Below are positions 8,521 to 17,472 of a stretch of DNA of 64,000 bases, piece by piece. The translations under genes and the position numbers were made by a program. Below the pieces are notes generated by a model, which saw nothing but the letters and a program-made list of their open reading frames with translations, was not told the DNA's origin and made no database searches. This DNA comes from Rhizorhapis sp. SPR117 (GTDB taxonomy: Bacteria > Pseudomonadota > Alphaproteobacteria > Sphingomonadales > Sphingomonadaceae). Each line of letters starts with the position of its first letter. Positions within the stretch are counted from its first letter, which is position 1. The stretch lies in NCBI RefSeq assembly GCF_021742065.1, contig NZ_JAKKIE010000003.1, positions 103,105 through 167,104 of the forward strand. Direction: 5' to 3'.

Positions 8521-9252
8521 TCAGGAATCAAGCTTGCTCGCGACAACGGCGGTCCGCGGACGCAGCCAGGGGAAAAGCAGCGGCTTGACGTCGTCCGACG
8601 CGCCGTTGGGCGTTCCAATATCGATATTGCGGCGGTTGAAGTGCCAATAAATGATGACGCTCAAGATGGCGGCATAGAAGCACCAGACCGAGGCGAAGGC
8701 ATATTCCTTGACGATCTGGACGATAGTCAGCCCGATCACATTCAGTACGCCATAACCCCGGACGACGCGGTGGCTTGAAAGCAGGAGGGCCCCGCAGGTG
8801 GCGAGGATATACAAGCAGGATATCCCGAAATTGCCGGTTAGCTGATTGCGATAGGCGATCGAATGGTGCTCGACGAACACATGGCTTGGAAGAGAGATCA
8901 GCCCATAGACGTCCCATACGCACACCAAAGCCCCAATGACCGTCAATCCGAGGATAGCGCCGCGACGCCAGCCGGGCGGTTCCATCAGCGCGACCGCGGC
9001 CGGCATCAGGAGTGGGAGAATCCCCTGCGCGTAGAGCATGAACAGGAACGCGAGGTGGTCGAGCGCCATCTTCCCGATCCGGCCATCCAGCCCGAGCCAG
9101 ACAAATCCCTCCGAAAACTGGTGCAGCGCAAACAGCATCGGCACAGACGCGAAAAGCAGCGCGCGGGGCTCGCGGACATGCCGGAGAGTCGCCACGCCGA
9201 TCGCTCCGATCACGCCGGCGGCGACAAAGCTGGAAGTGGCCGAAAAGCACAT
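8521..9252 (-). CDS. DUF6629 family integral membrane protein
   Basis: The 243-residue protein begins MCFSATSSFVAAGVIG, the signature N-terminus of this family, and continues with about seven hydrophobic helices (for example LLFASVPMLFALHQFSEGFVW and WCFYAAILSVIIYWHF). HQFSEG in the second helix is a conserved family feature. Function is unknown. The C-terminal 40 residues are polar and probably cytoplasmic. The start at 9252 is fixed by the family N-terminus rather than by a ribosome binding site. Confidence 0.75.
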   Translation of the reverse strand: MCFSATSSFVAAGVIGAIGVATLRHVREPRALLFASVPMLFALHQFSEGFVWLGLDGRIGKMALDHLAFLFMLYAQGILPLLMPAAVALMEPPGWRRGAILGLTVIGALVCVWDVYGLISLPSHVFVEHHSIAYRNQLTGNFGISCLYILATCGALLLSSHRVVRGYGVLNVIGLTIVQIVKEYAFASVWCFYAAILSVIIYWHFNRRNIDIGTPNGASDDVKPLLFPWLRPRTAVVASKLDS

Positions 9253-9547
9253 GCGGTCTACTCGGCCGAAGAGGTGTGAACCCCTGTGCGGCGCTTCCCT
9301 AGATATAGCCAGCCCGATGCGTTCGCCCGAGAATCGCGGCGGTCTGCTTTGAAGCACCTGCTCCGGGCAAACGGAGCGTACCGCGACCGCGCGGTTTTCG
9401 CCCGGCGGATTGCTTCTACGCCATGTTCATGCCCATGCGGCGGTCTTACCCGATAGAGCGGCGGCCGCGCACCCCGGACGCGGATTTCAACGATAGACGA
9501 GCGGCGCCTCCTTCCAAGATCAAGACCATATGCGCCGGCCGCGGCGC
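9253..9547. other. Intergenic region, 295 bp
   Basis: This is the gap between the end of ppsA and the start of the DUF6629 gene. No reading frame with coding character, no TACGTA-type site and no clear hairpin was seen. Confidence 0.4.
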
Positions 9548-11968
9548 TCAATGCTCTTGCGCGGCCAGCAGAAGGGCCGTGTCCACCTGTGCAGACTGCT
9601 CGGCCTCGCTGATATGGGTGATGGTGCGAACGAAGCTGTCGGGATTGAGCGAGATCGAGTCGATACCCTCACCAACCAGGAAGGCCGCGAAGTCGGGATA
9701 ATTGCTGGGCGCCTGGCCGCAGATACCGATCTTGATGCCCGCAGCATGGGCTTTGCGGATCGCTTCGGAGACCATGCGCTTGACCGCTTCGTCGCGCTCA
9801 TCGAACAGCGTCGCGAGCAGATCGGAATCCCGGTCGACGCCGAGCACGAGCTGCGTGAGGTCGTTCGATCCGATCGAGAAGCCGTCGAAGCGCTTGGCGA
9901 ACTGCTCCGCCAAGATGACGTTCGAGGGGATCTCGCACATCATATAGACTTGAAGCCCGTTCTCGCCGCGGCGCAGCCCATTTTCGGCCATCACCGCGAG
10001 TACCCGGTCGGCCTCCGCCGGCGTGCGGCAGAACGGGACCATGACGATCACGTTGGTGAATCCCAGCGTCTCCCGAACGCGCTTGAGCGCGCGGCATTCG
10101 AGCGCAAAGCCTTCACGATAACGGTCATCATAGTAGCGGGAGGCGCCGCGAAAACCGAGCATCGGATTTTCCTCCTCCGGCTCGAATGCGCGTCCGCCCA
10201 GCAGATGGGAATATTCGTTGGTCTTGAAGTCACTCAGACGCACGATCGCCGGATGCGGGTGATAGGGCGCCGCCAGCTTCGCGATCCCGCGCGACAAGAG
10301 ATCGACGAAATAGTCGGCCGGGCTCGCATGACCGCGGGTCAGTTCGCCGATCAGGCGATTATCCTCCGCACTGACCCGCTCGGGATGGAGCAAGGCCATC
10401 GGATGCGCCTTGATCAGCGCATTGACGATGAACTCCATGCGAGCGAGCCCGACGCCTTTGGCCGGCAGACGCCACCACTGGAAGGCGGCGGCTGGATTCG
10501 CGATATTGACCATCACGTCGGTTCTGGTCCGGGGAAGGGCGCCCAGATCGATCTCCTCCCGCTCGAAGGCGAGGCGGCCGGCATAGACGCTGCCCAGGTC
10601 GCCTTCCGCGCAGCACAGCGTGATGTCCTGCTCGCGGCTGAGGACCGTCGTGGCATTGCCGGTTCCCACGACGGCGGGAACGCCCAGTTCGCGGCTGACG
10701 ATGGCGGCGTGGCTGGTGGCGCCGCCATGATCGGTTATGATGCCGGCCGCGCGCTTCATGATCGGAACCCAGTCCGGGTCGGTCGTGCTGGTGACAAGGA
10801 TCGCCCCATCGCGAAACTGGTCGATATCCGCGGCGTTGCGGATCACGCAGGCCTGCCCTGTCGCAATCGCGCTGCCGATGGCGGCACCCGTCACCAGCGG
10901 TGTGCCGCCTTTGGCCTTGAGTTGATAGCGCAGGAACGAGGAGCGGCTGAGCCCGGCCTGGACGGTTTCCGGGCGTGCTTGGACGAGGAAGAGCGTCCCG
11001 GTCTCGCCGTCCTTGGCCCATTCCATGTCCATCGGCCGGCCGTAATGTCCCTCGACGATGACCGACCAACGGCCGAGCTCGAGGATGTCGTCGTCATCGA
11101 GCACGAAGGCTTCTCGTTCGGCGCGACTGGTCTCGACGATCCGGGTGCGCTTGCTCCCGCCTTCGGCGTAGCGCATTTTCAGCGCTTTCTTGCCCAGTAT
11201 CTTTTCGATGATCGGCCGCGCGTCGCGCCTTTCGAGCAGCGGCTTGAAGACCAGATATTTGTCCGGGTCGACGCTCCCCTGCACGACGGTCTCGCCCAGG
11301 CCCCATGCGGCACTGATCACCGTGACATTGGGAAAGCCGCTCTCGGTATCGATCGAGAACATCACGCCCGATCCGGCAAGATCGGATCGCACCATCTGCT
11401 GGACGCCGATTGAGAGCGCGACATCGAAATGATCGAACCCCTTGGTCTGGCGATAGCTGATCGCCCGATCCGTGAAGAGCGACGCAAAGCAGCGGCGGCA
11501 GGCGTCGAGCAGCGCCCGGTGACCGCGCACATTGAGAAATGTTTCCTGCTGGCCAGCAAAGCTGGCGTCCGGCAAATCCTCCGCTGTGGCGCTGCTGCGC
11601 ACCGCGACGGCCAGATGGGGCGCGCCCGTCCTCTGCTTGAGCTCGTCATAGGCGGTCCGGATGGCCTCGGCGAGGGCAGGGGGAACGTCGCCGTCCAGGA
11701 ACAGCGAGCGTATCGCATTGCCCGCTACTTGAAGCGTCGCTTTGCCATCCTCATAACCGGCGAGCTCCGCCCGGATTGCGGCCTCTATCCCGTTGGCCGC
11801 AATGAAGCCGCGATAGGCGTCAGCAGTGATGGCAAAACCGGCAGGGACCCGCACGCCCGTGGCGGAAAGCGTGCTCACCATTTCGCCGAGCGAAGCGTTC
11901 TTGCCGCCGACCATGGCGATATCGCCGATTCCGATCTTGTCGAACCAAAGTATCAGGCTTGCGGTCAT
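9548..11968 (-). CDS. ppsA: Phosphoenolpyruvate synthase
   Basis: The enzyme makes PEP, AMP and phosphate from pyruvate and ATP, feeding gluconeogenesis. The order is standard: N-terminal ATP-grasp domain (LWFDKIGIGDIAMVGGKNAS, with VRSSATAEDLPDASFAGQQE), the swivelling phosphohistidine domain with DHGGATSHAAIVSRELG (catalytic His), and the C-terminal PEP/pyruvate TIM barrel (MVPFCRTPAEADRV, NDLTQLVLGVDRD, ICGQAPSNYPDFA with the catalytic Cys). At 806 residues it is of normal length. An in-frame ATG at 11986 would add six residues; the family N-terminus favours 11968. A FixJ-like site lies 63 bp upstream. Confidence 0.95.
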   Translation of the reverse strand: MTASLILWFDKIGIGDIAMVGGKNASLGEMVSTLSATGVRVPAGFAITADAYRGFIAANGIEAAIRAELAGYEDGKATLQVAGNAIRSLFLDGDVPPALAEAIRTAYDELKQRTGAPHLAVAVRSSATAEDLPDASFAGQQETFLNVRGHRALLDACRRCFASLFTDRAISYRQTKGFDHFDVALSIGVQQMVRSDLAGSGVMFSIDTESGFPNVTVISAAWGLGETVVQGSVDPDKYLVFKPLLERRDARPIIEKILGKKALKMRYAEGGSKRTRIVETSRAEREAFVLDDDDILELGRWSVIVEGHYGRPMDMEWAKDGETGTLFLVQARPETVQAGLSRSSFLRYQLKAKGGTPLVTGAAIGSAIATGQACVIRNAADIDQFRDGAILVTSTTDPDWVPIMKRAAGIITDHGGATSHAAIVSRELGVPAVVGTGNATTVLSREQDITLCCAEGDLGSVYAGRLAFEREEIDLGALPRTRTDVMVNIANPAAAFQWWRLPAKGVGLARMEFIVNALIKAHPMALLHPERVSAEDNRLIGELTRGHASPADYFVDLLSRGIAKLAAPYHPHPAIVRLSDFKTNEYSHLLGGRAFEPEEENPMLGFRGASRYYDDRYREGFALECRALKRVRETLGFTNVIVMVPFCRTPAEADRVLAVMAENGLRRGENGLQVYMMCEIPSNVILAEQFAKRFDGFSIGSNDLTQLVLGVDRDSDLLATLFDERDEAVKRMVSEAIRKAHAAGIKIGICGQAPSNYPDFAAFLVGEGIDSISLNPDSFVRTITHISEAEQSAQVDTALLLAAQEH

Positions 11969-12031
11969 TATGCGGTCCGTCGTCATGGCGATGCGCGACG
12001 AGGATGATCGGCATGATATGGCTTGTCAGTC

Positions 12032-12045
12032 GGGGATGATACGTA
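12032..12045 (-). promoter_or_regulatory. FixJ-like motif TACGTATCATCCCC upstream of ppsA
   Basis: It reads toward ppsA, 63 bp before its start. It shares CATCCCCGA with the N-ATPase site at 61694-61707. Confidence 0.6.
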
Positions 12046-12178
12046 GTCGCGCGGCCACCGAGTCCGAGTAGCCGACCGACATGCCTATGTGCAATCCTGG
12101 CCGCTTTCCGGGGCGATTAGGTGGAGCTTCCATTGGTCCGCGAGTCGCCTCGGACCTGGAGCACGGGGCTTGCCGATC

Positions 12179-12192
12179 CGGAAATATACGCA
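12179..12192 (-). promoter_or_regulatory. FixJ-like motif TGCGTATATTTCCG
   Basis: It lies 49 bp before the lipoprotein gene at 12242, in reverse orientation to it. It is the second motif copy in the ppsA/lipoprotein divergent region. Confidence 0.5.
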
Positions 12193-12241
12193 TTGGCCCG
12201 GTCAGATCGAACGACCATCCTTGCCTCAACAGCGGAGAAGC

Positions 12242-12574
12242 ATGATGCGTACGATCGTCACGACCATAGCGCTCCTCGCGCTCGCCGCATGCGGCAGGGC
12301 CGACAAGGACGCCACTGACACGGCCGACGCGGGAGGCAACGTGACCAATTACGTCGCAGAGGTTGGGACGCTCAACGTGCCTCAGCGGAACGCGGTGTTC
12401 TTCCGTGCGATCCGAGACGCGGGTTTGCCCTGCCAGAACGTGACCGGGTCCGAGCAGATCGCCGCGCCCGCCCAACGGCCAATGTGGCGTGCCCGTTGCG
12501 AGGACGGTGCCGCGCACCTTATCCAGGTGATGCCCGACGGGACCGTCAACGTCGTCAGCCGGGCCACGCCATGA
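12242..12574 (+). CDS. Small lipoprotein, function unknown
   Basis: The 110-residue product has a short lipoprotein signal (MMRTIVTTIALLALAAC, lipobox LAAC, Cys at 17). The mature part starts with an Asp-rich linker, and has two further cysteines (LPCQNV and WRARCED) that could form a disulfide, ending HLIQVMPDGTVNVVSR. GGAGAAGC precedes the start. It is probably membrane-anchored in the periplasm. It precedes the aldolase gene by 136 bp and may share its transcript. Confidence 0.7.
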   Translation: MMRTIVTTIALLALAACGRADKDATDTADAGGNVTNYVAEVGTLNVPQRNAVFFRAIRDAGLPCQNVTGSEQIAAPAQRPMWRARCEDGAAHLIQVMPDGTVNVVSRATP

Positions 12575-12710
12575 TGGAGGCCGGGGACGAGAGAGCAGCC
12601 GATGGCCTCGGCGGGCTGCACGCGAACCTGCTGTGACGGTCGAGGAGGAGGCAGACGCGCAGGAGCGCGAGGGCGATCCCGACAGCCTCGATCGAGGGCA
12701 TCCCGCACGA

Positions 12711-13625
12711 ATGCACATCTCTGACCGGGTTCACAAGATTCTTGCCCGGTATGAAGGCGAATCGGCCGAAACCAAGATGAATTTGGCGCGCATCCTGATG
12801 CAGGGCCGAGTCGGCGGGACCGGTCACCTCGTCATCCTTCCCGTAGACCAGGGGCTCGAGCATGGTCCTGCGCGAAGCTTCGCCGCAAATCCCGCCGCCT
12901 ATGACCCTCATTATCATTTTCGGCTCGCGATCGACGCCGGTCTATCGGCCTTCGCGGCGCCGCTCGGGATGCTGGAGGCTGGAATCGACACCTTCGCCGG
13001 ACAAATCCCCACGATCCTCAAGCTCAATTCCTCGAACTGCCTCTCCGCTGTCAAGGATCAAGCCGTCTTCGCAAGCGTGGATGACGCGCTGCGCCTCGAT
13101 TGCGCAGCAGTTGGATTCACACTCTATCCTGGCTCCGATGGCTTTTTCGGCCAGGTGGACGAGCTGCGCACCGTGGCCCGGGAAGCGCGCGCCGCCGGTC
13201 TCCCGCTGCTCCTATGGTCCTATCCGCGCGGCGGATCGATTACCGCGGTCGGCGAGACGGCGCTCGATATCGTCGCATACGCCGCGCATATCGCCGTCGA
13301 GCTGGGAGCCCACATCGTCAAGGTGAAAGTTCCCAGTGATCATGTCGAACAGGATGCCGCCAAATCCGCTTACGCCGGCCGGCAATGGGCTGATCCGGTC
13401 GACAGAATTCGGCATGTGGTCGAGGCCGCTTTCGCCGGACGGCGGCTCGTCATCTTCTCGGGAGGCGCAGCCACGGATCCGGAGACGCTGTACCGGGACG
13501 TCCGCGCGATCCGCGAGGGTGGCGGTGGCGGTTCGATCATCGGCCGCAACAGCTTCCAGCGGCCACGGTCCGAGGCTCTGGCGATGCTGGACAAGATCGT
13601 GCGGATCTACTCCGGGGAAGCTTGA
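12711..13625 (+). CDS. Class I fructose-bisphosphate aldolase (DhnA/FbaB type)
   Basis: The 304-residue enzyme cleaves or forms fructose-1,6-bisphosphate by Schiff-base chemistry. Family features are VILPVDQGLEHGPARSF near residue 43, LKLNSSNC, LLLWSYPRGG, AHIVKVKVPS with the likely Schiff-base lysine, and VIFSGGAA with GGGGGSIIGRNSFQR binding phosphate. The start at 12711 (MHISDRVHKILARYEG) fits the family; a GTG at 12633 would add 26 unrelated residues. Together with the PfkB gene just downstream it covers the fructose phosphate steps of glycolysis and gluconeogenesis. Confidence 0.9.
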   Translation: MHISDRVHKILARYEGESAETKMNLARILMQGRVGGTGHLVILPVDQGLEHGPARSFAANPAAYDPHYHFRLAIDAGLSAFAAPLGMLEAGIDTFAGQIPTILKLNSSNCLSAVKDQAVFASVDDALRLDCAAVGFTLYPGSDGFFGQVDELRTVAREARAAGLPLLLWSYPRGGSITAVGETALDIVAYAAHIAVELGAHIVKVKVPSDHVEQDAAKSAYAGRQWADPVDRIRHVVEAAFAGRRLVIFSGGAATDPETLYRDVRAIREGGGGGSIIGRNSFQRPRSEALAMLDKIVRIYSGEA

Positions 13626-13690
13626 CGTTCGCGGGCTTGTCCGGGCGTGAGGCCCTGCCGTGGGCGCGTGTTGGAAAGAGGAGAAGCATA

Positions 13691-13879
13691 ATGGCAACCC
13701 AGCCCGAATTTCCGCCGCCGGATACTATTCAGCCCCAGTCGCCACCGGAGACGCCGCCCGGTCCGGGGCCGGCCGAAAATCCCTTTTCAGAGCCCCCGGA
13801 GATCATTCCAGACGTTCCCGATCAGGATAATCCCGGCCGCGAGCCTGGTCCCGGCTCCTCGACCTATCGGTCATCGTAG
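13691..13879 (+). CDS. Small proline-rich protein
   Basis: The 62-residue product is about one third proline and is acidic (TQPEFPPPDTIQPQSPPETP, then EPPEIIPDVPDQDNPG). No signal peptide or membrane segment is visible; it is probably disordered. AGAGGAGAAGCATA before the ATG at 13691 is one of the best ribosome binding sites in the window, which supports a real gene. It follows the aldolase by 65 bp. Function is unknown. Confidence 0.65.
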   Translation: MATQPEFPPPDTIQPQSPPETPPGPGPAENPFSEPPEIIPDVPDQDNPGREPGPGSSTYRSS

Positions 13880-13976
13880 CTGCTTTGCCTCCCGATGCGT
13901 GGACGTCCGCGACACCGGTCGGCGGCGGCCGCTTCGAGAGGTCAGGCGCTCGCGCGTCGCCCCTGAAGCGCGTTCC

Positions 13977-14957
13977 TCATTCGCTGGCGGCGGGCCGTAT
14001 CGGACTGGTCGTAGATTTCCATTGCGTTCCGCCAGGAGCGACAAGCGCGTGCATGCGCTCGACGTCATCCCGACGGCAAAGATTATTGCCCGGGGAAAGG
14101 ACCGCCGCGGCGCCTGCCGCGATTCCATACCGGAAGGCCTCCACGAGCTCCCGCCCGCAAGCGAGCGCGAATGTCATAGCCGCCAGGAAGCTATCTCCGG
14201 CGCCGACTGCGCTTTTCGCATCAACCGGCACCGCCGGCAGGCTCAACACTCCGGAGCGCTGCGCGAGCAGGGCGCCGTCCTGTCCCATGGTCACTGCCAC
14301 ATATTTGGCCTGATCGCGGTTGACGATGTCGGACGCGGCCGCTGCGATGTCGTCGAGCTCCATTAGGGGAGTGCCCACGAACTGTTGAAGCTCGCCCAAA
14401 CTGGGCTTGACCAGGAAAATGCCGCCGCCAGCGAGGCCGCGCTTCAGGGCGGAACCCGAACTGTCAAGAATGAGCTCGATTCCGCGGGCAGCGGCTATCC
14501 GCTGGACACGGTTGTAGAAGTCCTCGGGCACGCCCGGCGGGAGCGATCCGCTTGCAACCAGATAATCACATTCGATGCCGTCAAGATGATCCAGGCATGC
14601 TTGCCATTCCTGTTCGGCCACGACAGGCCCACGCGGCACTAGCCTGAATTCCTTGCCGGTTTCCCGTTCGTAGACAGCCGTGCTGATACGCGTATTGCCC
14701 TCGATTGGAATACGGGCTCGGACCATTTGATGGAGATCGAGAAGGCTGTCGAGCGTGGCGCCGGTGGCGCCGCCCGCCAGATAATGGGCTCGCGCCGTGC
14801 CGCCAAGCCGGGCAATGACGCGCGTAACATTGATGCCGCCTCCTCCCGGATCATACTGTTCCTGGCTAGCCCGGATCTTGTGCGTGTGAAAGACACGATC
14901 CGCCTCGTACGCCACGTCTATGGCCGGGTTCATCGTGAGGGTCGCAATGTTCTTCAT
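13977..14957 (-). CDS. pfkB: PfkB-family 6-phosphofructokinase / hexose-phosphate kinase
   Basis: The 326-residue protein is a ribokinase-fold sugar kinase. It opens with IATLTMNPAIDVAYEAD, has PGGGGINVTRVIARLGG for substrate binding, LVASGSLPPGVPEDFY, and the catalytic SAVGAGDSFLAAM in which Asp is the base. These patterns fit 6-phosphofructokinase 2 or 1-phosphofructokinase; an exact substrate cannot be read. Other in-frame starts exist at 14975 and 15011; the family N-terminus supports 14957. A FixJ-like site lies 38 bp upstream. It converges on the aldolase/proline-rich pair. Confidence 0.88.
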   Translation of the reverse strand: MKNIATLTMNPAIDVAYEADRVFHTHKIRASQEQYDPGGGGINVTRVIARLGGTARAHYLAGGATGATLDSLLDLHQMVRARIPIEGNTRISTAVYERETGKEFRLVPRGPVVAEQEWQACLDHLDGIECDYLVASGSLPPGVPEDFYNRVQRIAAARGIELILDSSGSALKRGLAGGGIFLVKPSLGELQQFVGTPLMELDDIAAAASDIVNRDQAKYVAVTMGQDGALLAQRSGVLSLPAVPVDAKSAVGAGDSFLAAMTFALACGRELVEAFRYGIAAGAAAVLSPGNNLCRRDDVERMHALVAPGGTQWKSTTSPIRPAASE

Positions 14958-14995
14958 GTCCGCGACGGCTATCATCGCAAGCGGCCGCGTCAGAA

Positions 14996-15009
14996 TAAGT
15001 ATATATCCC
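14996..15009 (+). promoter_or_regulatory. FixJ-like motif TAAGTATATATCCC upstream of pfkB
   Basis: It lies 38 bp before the pfkB start, in reverse orientation. The TAAGTA variant recurs at 25410, 38116 and 61694. Confidence 0.5.
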
Positions 15010-15080
15010 AAGATCGCATCAGTAATCGCCTAATCACATTCGAATCATGCCGGCGACGTCTACGCGGAGAATGCCAAGCC

Positions 15081-15581
15081 TCAGCCTGGCGCGACTGAGT
15101 CGGGTCGCTGCGCGTCGGCCTTTTCGGTGAGAACGACCGGCCACGGCGTCAACACCAACTCGCCTCGTTCCTCGGCTGGCCGAGCCATGGTCCCGCCGCC
15201 GGCCCACGCGCGCTGCCAATCCTGCCAAGCCGCGACCAACCCTTCGGCGGCCTCCAGTCGCCATTCCTCGATATCGGCGATGATGTCCTCCCATCGGCCG
15301 GGACGAACATCGTCTTCACCGTCGCTGCCGCCGGTGTTCGCCGCCCGGCGCAGCATGGCGCTGCCTTCCGCGCCGCATTCGATAAACGCCTTCTCGCCGA
15401 TCTGGCTGAGACGCTCCCAAGCGGCCCGAAGTCCGTCCCCGAGCCTCAATGCGAGTCGCATGTTCGCCTCACTCAGGCCAGCGACTCCGCCGAGGGCCCA
15501 GTCCAGCGGGAAGGCATGTTCCCCATTTTCAGCCGATGCGATCGAGCCGGCATCGCGCGGATGTGTGACGTCGCTGTCCAT
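15081..15581 (-). CDS. Hypothetical helical protein
   Basis: The 166-residue product is mostly helical and acidic (LSEANMRLALRLGDGLRAAW, then WEDIIADIEEWRLEAAEGLV), with several Trp. It has no signal peptide. Length and amphipathic helices are a little like phasins or other granule-associated proteins, but no motif proves this. AGGAGGCCCATC before the ATG at 15581 is a very strong ribosome binding site, and a FixJ-like site lies 48 bp upstream. Confidence 0.6.
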   Translation of the reverse strand: MDSDVTHPRDAGSIASAENGEHAFPLDWALGGVAGLSEANMRLALRLGDGLRAAWERLSQIGEKAFIECGAEGSAMLRRAANTGGSDGEDDVRPGRWEDIIADIEEWRLEAAEGLVAAWQDWQRAWAGGGTMARPAEERGELVLTPWPVVLTEKADAQRPDSVAPG

Positions 15582-15629
15582 GATGGGCCTCCTGACCCAG
15601 GATTATCCCAACACGCGCGCGTGCGTCTG

Positions 15630-15643
15630 TACGTGCTTTCCGC
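15630..15643 (+). promoter_or_regulatory. FixJ-like motif TACGTGCTTTCCGC
   Basis: It lies 48 bp upstream of the leftward gene starting at 15581. Confidence 0.5.
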
Positions 15644-15693
15644 AATGACGCCCGGATGGCGAGACTATTCAGCAGCGCCGTGACCGACCGATG

Positions 15694-16020
15694 GAAACTG
15701 ACGGGATCTTGCTGCGGTCCGCCGTGGCTGACATTCGGCAGGATGAGCAGCCTGGCTCCTGGAATCAGGCGCGCAAGCCGCTCGCTATGCTCGCGGGCGA
15801 TGAACTGTTCGTGCTCGCCATCGGCGATAACCGTCCTGGCTTTGATGCTCCCAAGCTCGCCCGCGGTAAGGTTCGGCTCCTTCTCAAAAAGCTGCCCGAG
15901 CTTCGCCCGCAGGACGGGAAAGCCATCCGAATCATACATAACGGGCGTTCGCCGCCCGACCCCGGTTGCTGATGCGTTGCGCGCGACTAGCATGACCTTC
16001 TTCGATGCGTTCGATCGGAG
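15694..16020 (-). pseudogene. Remnant of an alpha/beta hydrolase (C-terminal half only)
   Basis: The frame contains the end of an alpha/beta hydrolase: FEKEPNLTAGELGSIKARTV, then IADGEHEQFIAREHSERLA with the acid residue, GARLLILPNVSHGG with the catalytic His, and SFHRSVTALLNS. The N-terminal half with the GxSxG nucleophile is missing and replaced by unrelated basic sequence. The frame then runs on into the next gene without a proper stop. It looks like a deletion remnant squeezed between two active genes. Confidence 0.6.
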
Positions 16021-16058
16021 GCGCTCGCAGTGCTTGGCCTTCCGTCGTGCTGCGATCT

Positions 16059-16072
16059 TACGTAAATATCCT
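16059..16072 (+). promoter_or_regulatory. FixJ-like motif TACGTAAATATCCT upstream of a stress protein gene
   Basis: It lies 38 bp before the start at 16111, in the same direction. Confidence 0.55.
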
Positions 16073-16110
16073 AAATGCGACCGCCCTGATCGTGCGGCAT
16101 TGCCGGCAGC

Positions 16111-16926
16111 ATGATCAAACAGATCCTCGCCATCGTTGAAACTGGTGTTCTGGAGGAGCAGTTTCTGACCGACGCCGTGCGGCTTGCACGACTTCATGAT
16201 GCCGGGTTGATCGTGGTCGCACTTTCAGCGGTTGCCATGCCGAGCGGCGACCTTTCCGTCGGCTCAGCCGTAGTCAGGGACGAGCTGATCGCAGCGATCG
16301 AGGCCAAGGGGGCAGAAGTCGAAAAGCGCGCCCAGCGTGAAGGATTCGAGCTGCGGAACATCCCTCGAGATGCGGCTAGCCTGATCGGGCAGATTCCGGT
16401 CGAGGCCCGTTATGCTGATCTGGCTCTCCTCGCTCCGACCTCCGCCTACGGCAATCCTCGGCTTCGGCGTCAGCTATTCGAGGCTCTCGTACAGGCTTCC
16501 GGACGTCCTCTGCTTGTTTTGCCCGTAGCGTGGGTACCCGCGCCGTTCGAAGGTCTTCTCGTCGGCTGGAATAGCACTTGGGAGGCCGCCCGCGCGCTTG
16601 CCGACAGCCTCATCCTTGCCAAACCAGGCGCCCAGGTGGACGTGATCACGGTGGATGCCGCAGATACGCTCAAGGGCCATAGCACCCACTCGGGGACGGA
16701 CGTTGTCCGATACATTCGCCGCCACGGCTTTGTCGCCCATTTTCAAGATATCTCTTCGGATGGCCGGAGCGATGCCACGGCGCTGACCGACTTTGCGGCC
16801 GCCCAACGGTCGGACCTGCTCGTGCTGGGTGCCGCCATTCATTCCCGGGTGCACGAATTGCTGTTGGGGGGCGTGACGCATGATCTGCTTGACGGCGCAA
16901 AGATCCCCCTCCTGTTCAGCCGCTGA
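16111..16926 (+). CDS. Universal stress protein, two-domain
   Basis: The 271-residue protein has two UspA-like halves. The first (MIKQILAIVETGVLEEQFLT to about 145) is degenerate. The second (FEGLLVGWNSTWEAARAL to the end) keeps the family end LLVLGAAIHSRVHELLLGGVTHDLL, the region that binds nucleotide phosphate, although the first glycine spacing is altered. Tandem USPs of this size are common in oxygen-limitation and dormancy regulons. It acts in the cytoplasm; its ligand is unknown. No strong ribosome binding site is visible. Confidence 0.85.
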   Translation: MIKQILAIVETGVLEEQFLTDAVRLARLHDAGLIVVALSAVAMPSGDLSVGSAVVRDELIAAIEAKGAEVEKRAQREGFELRNIPRDAASLIGQIPVEARYADLALLAPTSAYGNPRLRRQLFEALVQASGRPLLVLPVAWVPAPFEGLLVGWNSTWEAARALADSLILAKPGAQVDVITVDAADTLKGHSTHSGTDVVRYIRRHGFVAHFQDISSDGRSDATALTDFAAAQRSDLLVLGAAIHSRVHELLLGGVTHDLLDGAKIPLLFSR

Positions 16927-17472
16927 TTCCATCCTTGGCTCTTCCAGGATTTCCCCGGGGTCCTCTTCGGGCAATCTCACGATTCCCGGATCACCCGGAA
17001 ATCCGCATCCTCATCACCCGAAGCCGAGTTCATCGCCGAAGGTCTCACGCATGCGGCGGCGCCAGACTCCCGTCAGCCTCGATGGCCAATCCGGCCGATT
17101 AGTGAGAGCCGCAGCCAGCGATCCTGGCCGCTTGCGCTTTGGATGTGACGGGCGGTTGCTCGTGTGGGCGGAGCCCGAGGGTCAGCGGCTAGCCATGTCG
17201 GGCCACGACCTTCATGTGATCGATGGCCCCCGCCGGGCGCCGAAGCCTTCCGCCCGCGGCAGAGACTGTCGGCGCTTGAGCGCGGCGCTCGAGCATCCCA
17301 ACGCGCATTGCCTTGCTGCGATCGCGCCGCGCACCGCCTATAGCGAGAGGAGTCGGCGTTTTGGCGGATGCGATCCGGTAAGCGCACGGTGCGACGCATC
17401 GGCCGCGTGGAAAAGATCGGCGGCTGAATGCCTGCCGTTGACCGAGGCCGTGGCAGCATCGAAGGAGTGAAC
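16927..17472. other. Intergenic region of 546 bp with one doubtful reading frame
   Basis: A plus-strand frame from ATG 17051 to 17470 (about 139 residues, MRRRQTPVSLDGQSGRLVRA onward) is open but arginine-rich in its second half, has no ribosome binding site and matches nothing I recognise. It ends directly before the P-type ATPase start. I treat it as unproven. No TACGTA-type site was found here. Confidence 0.3.

Noticed and set aside
9530..11413. A 627-codon plus-strand frame opposite ppsA
   Set aside because: Antisense shadow of a clear PEP synthase; composition is not protein-like.
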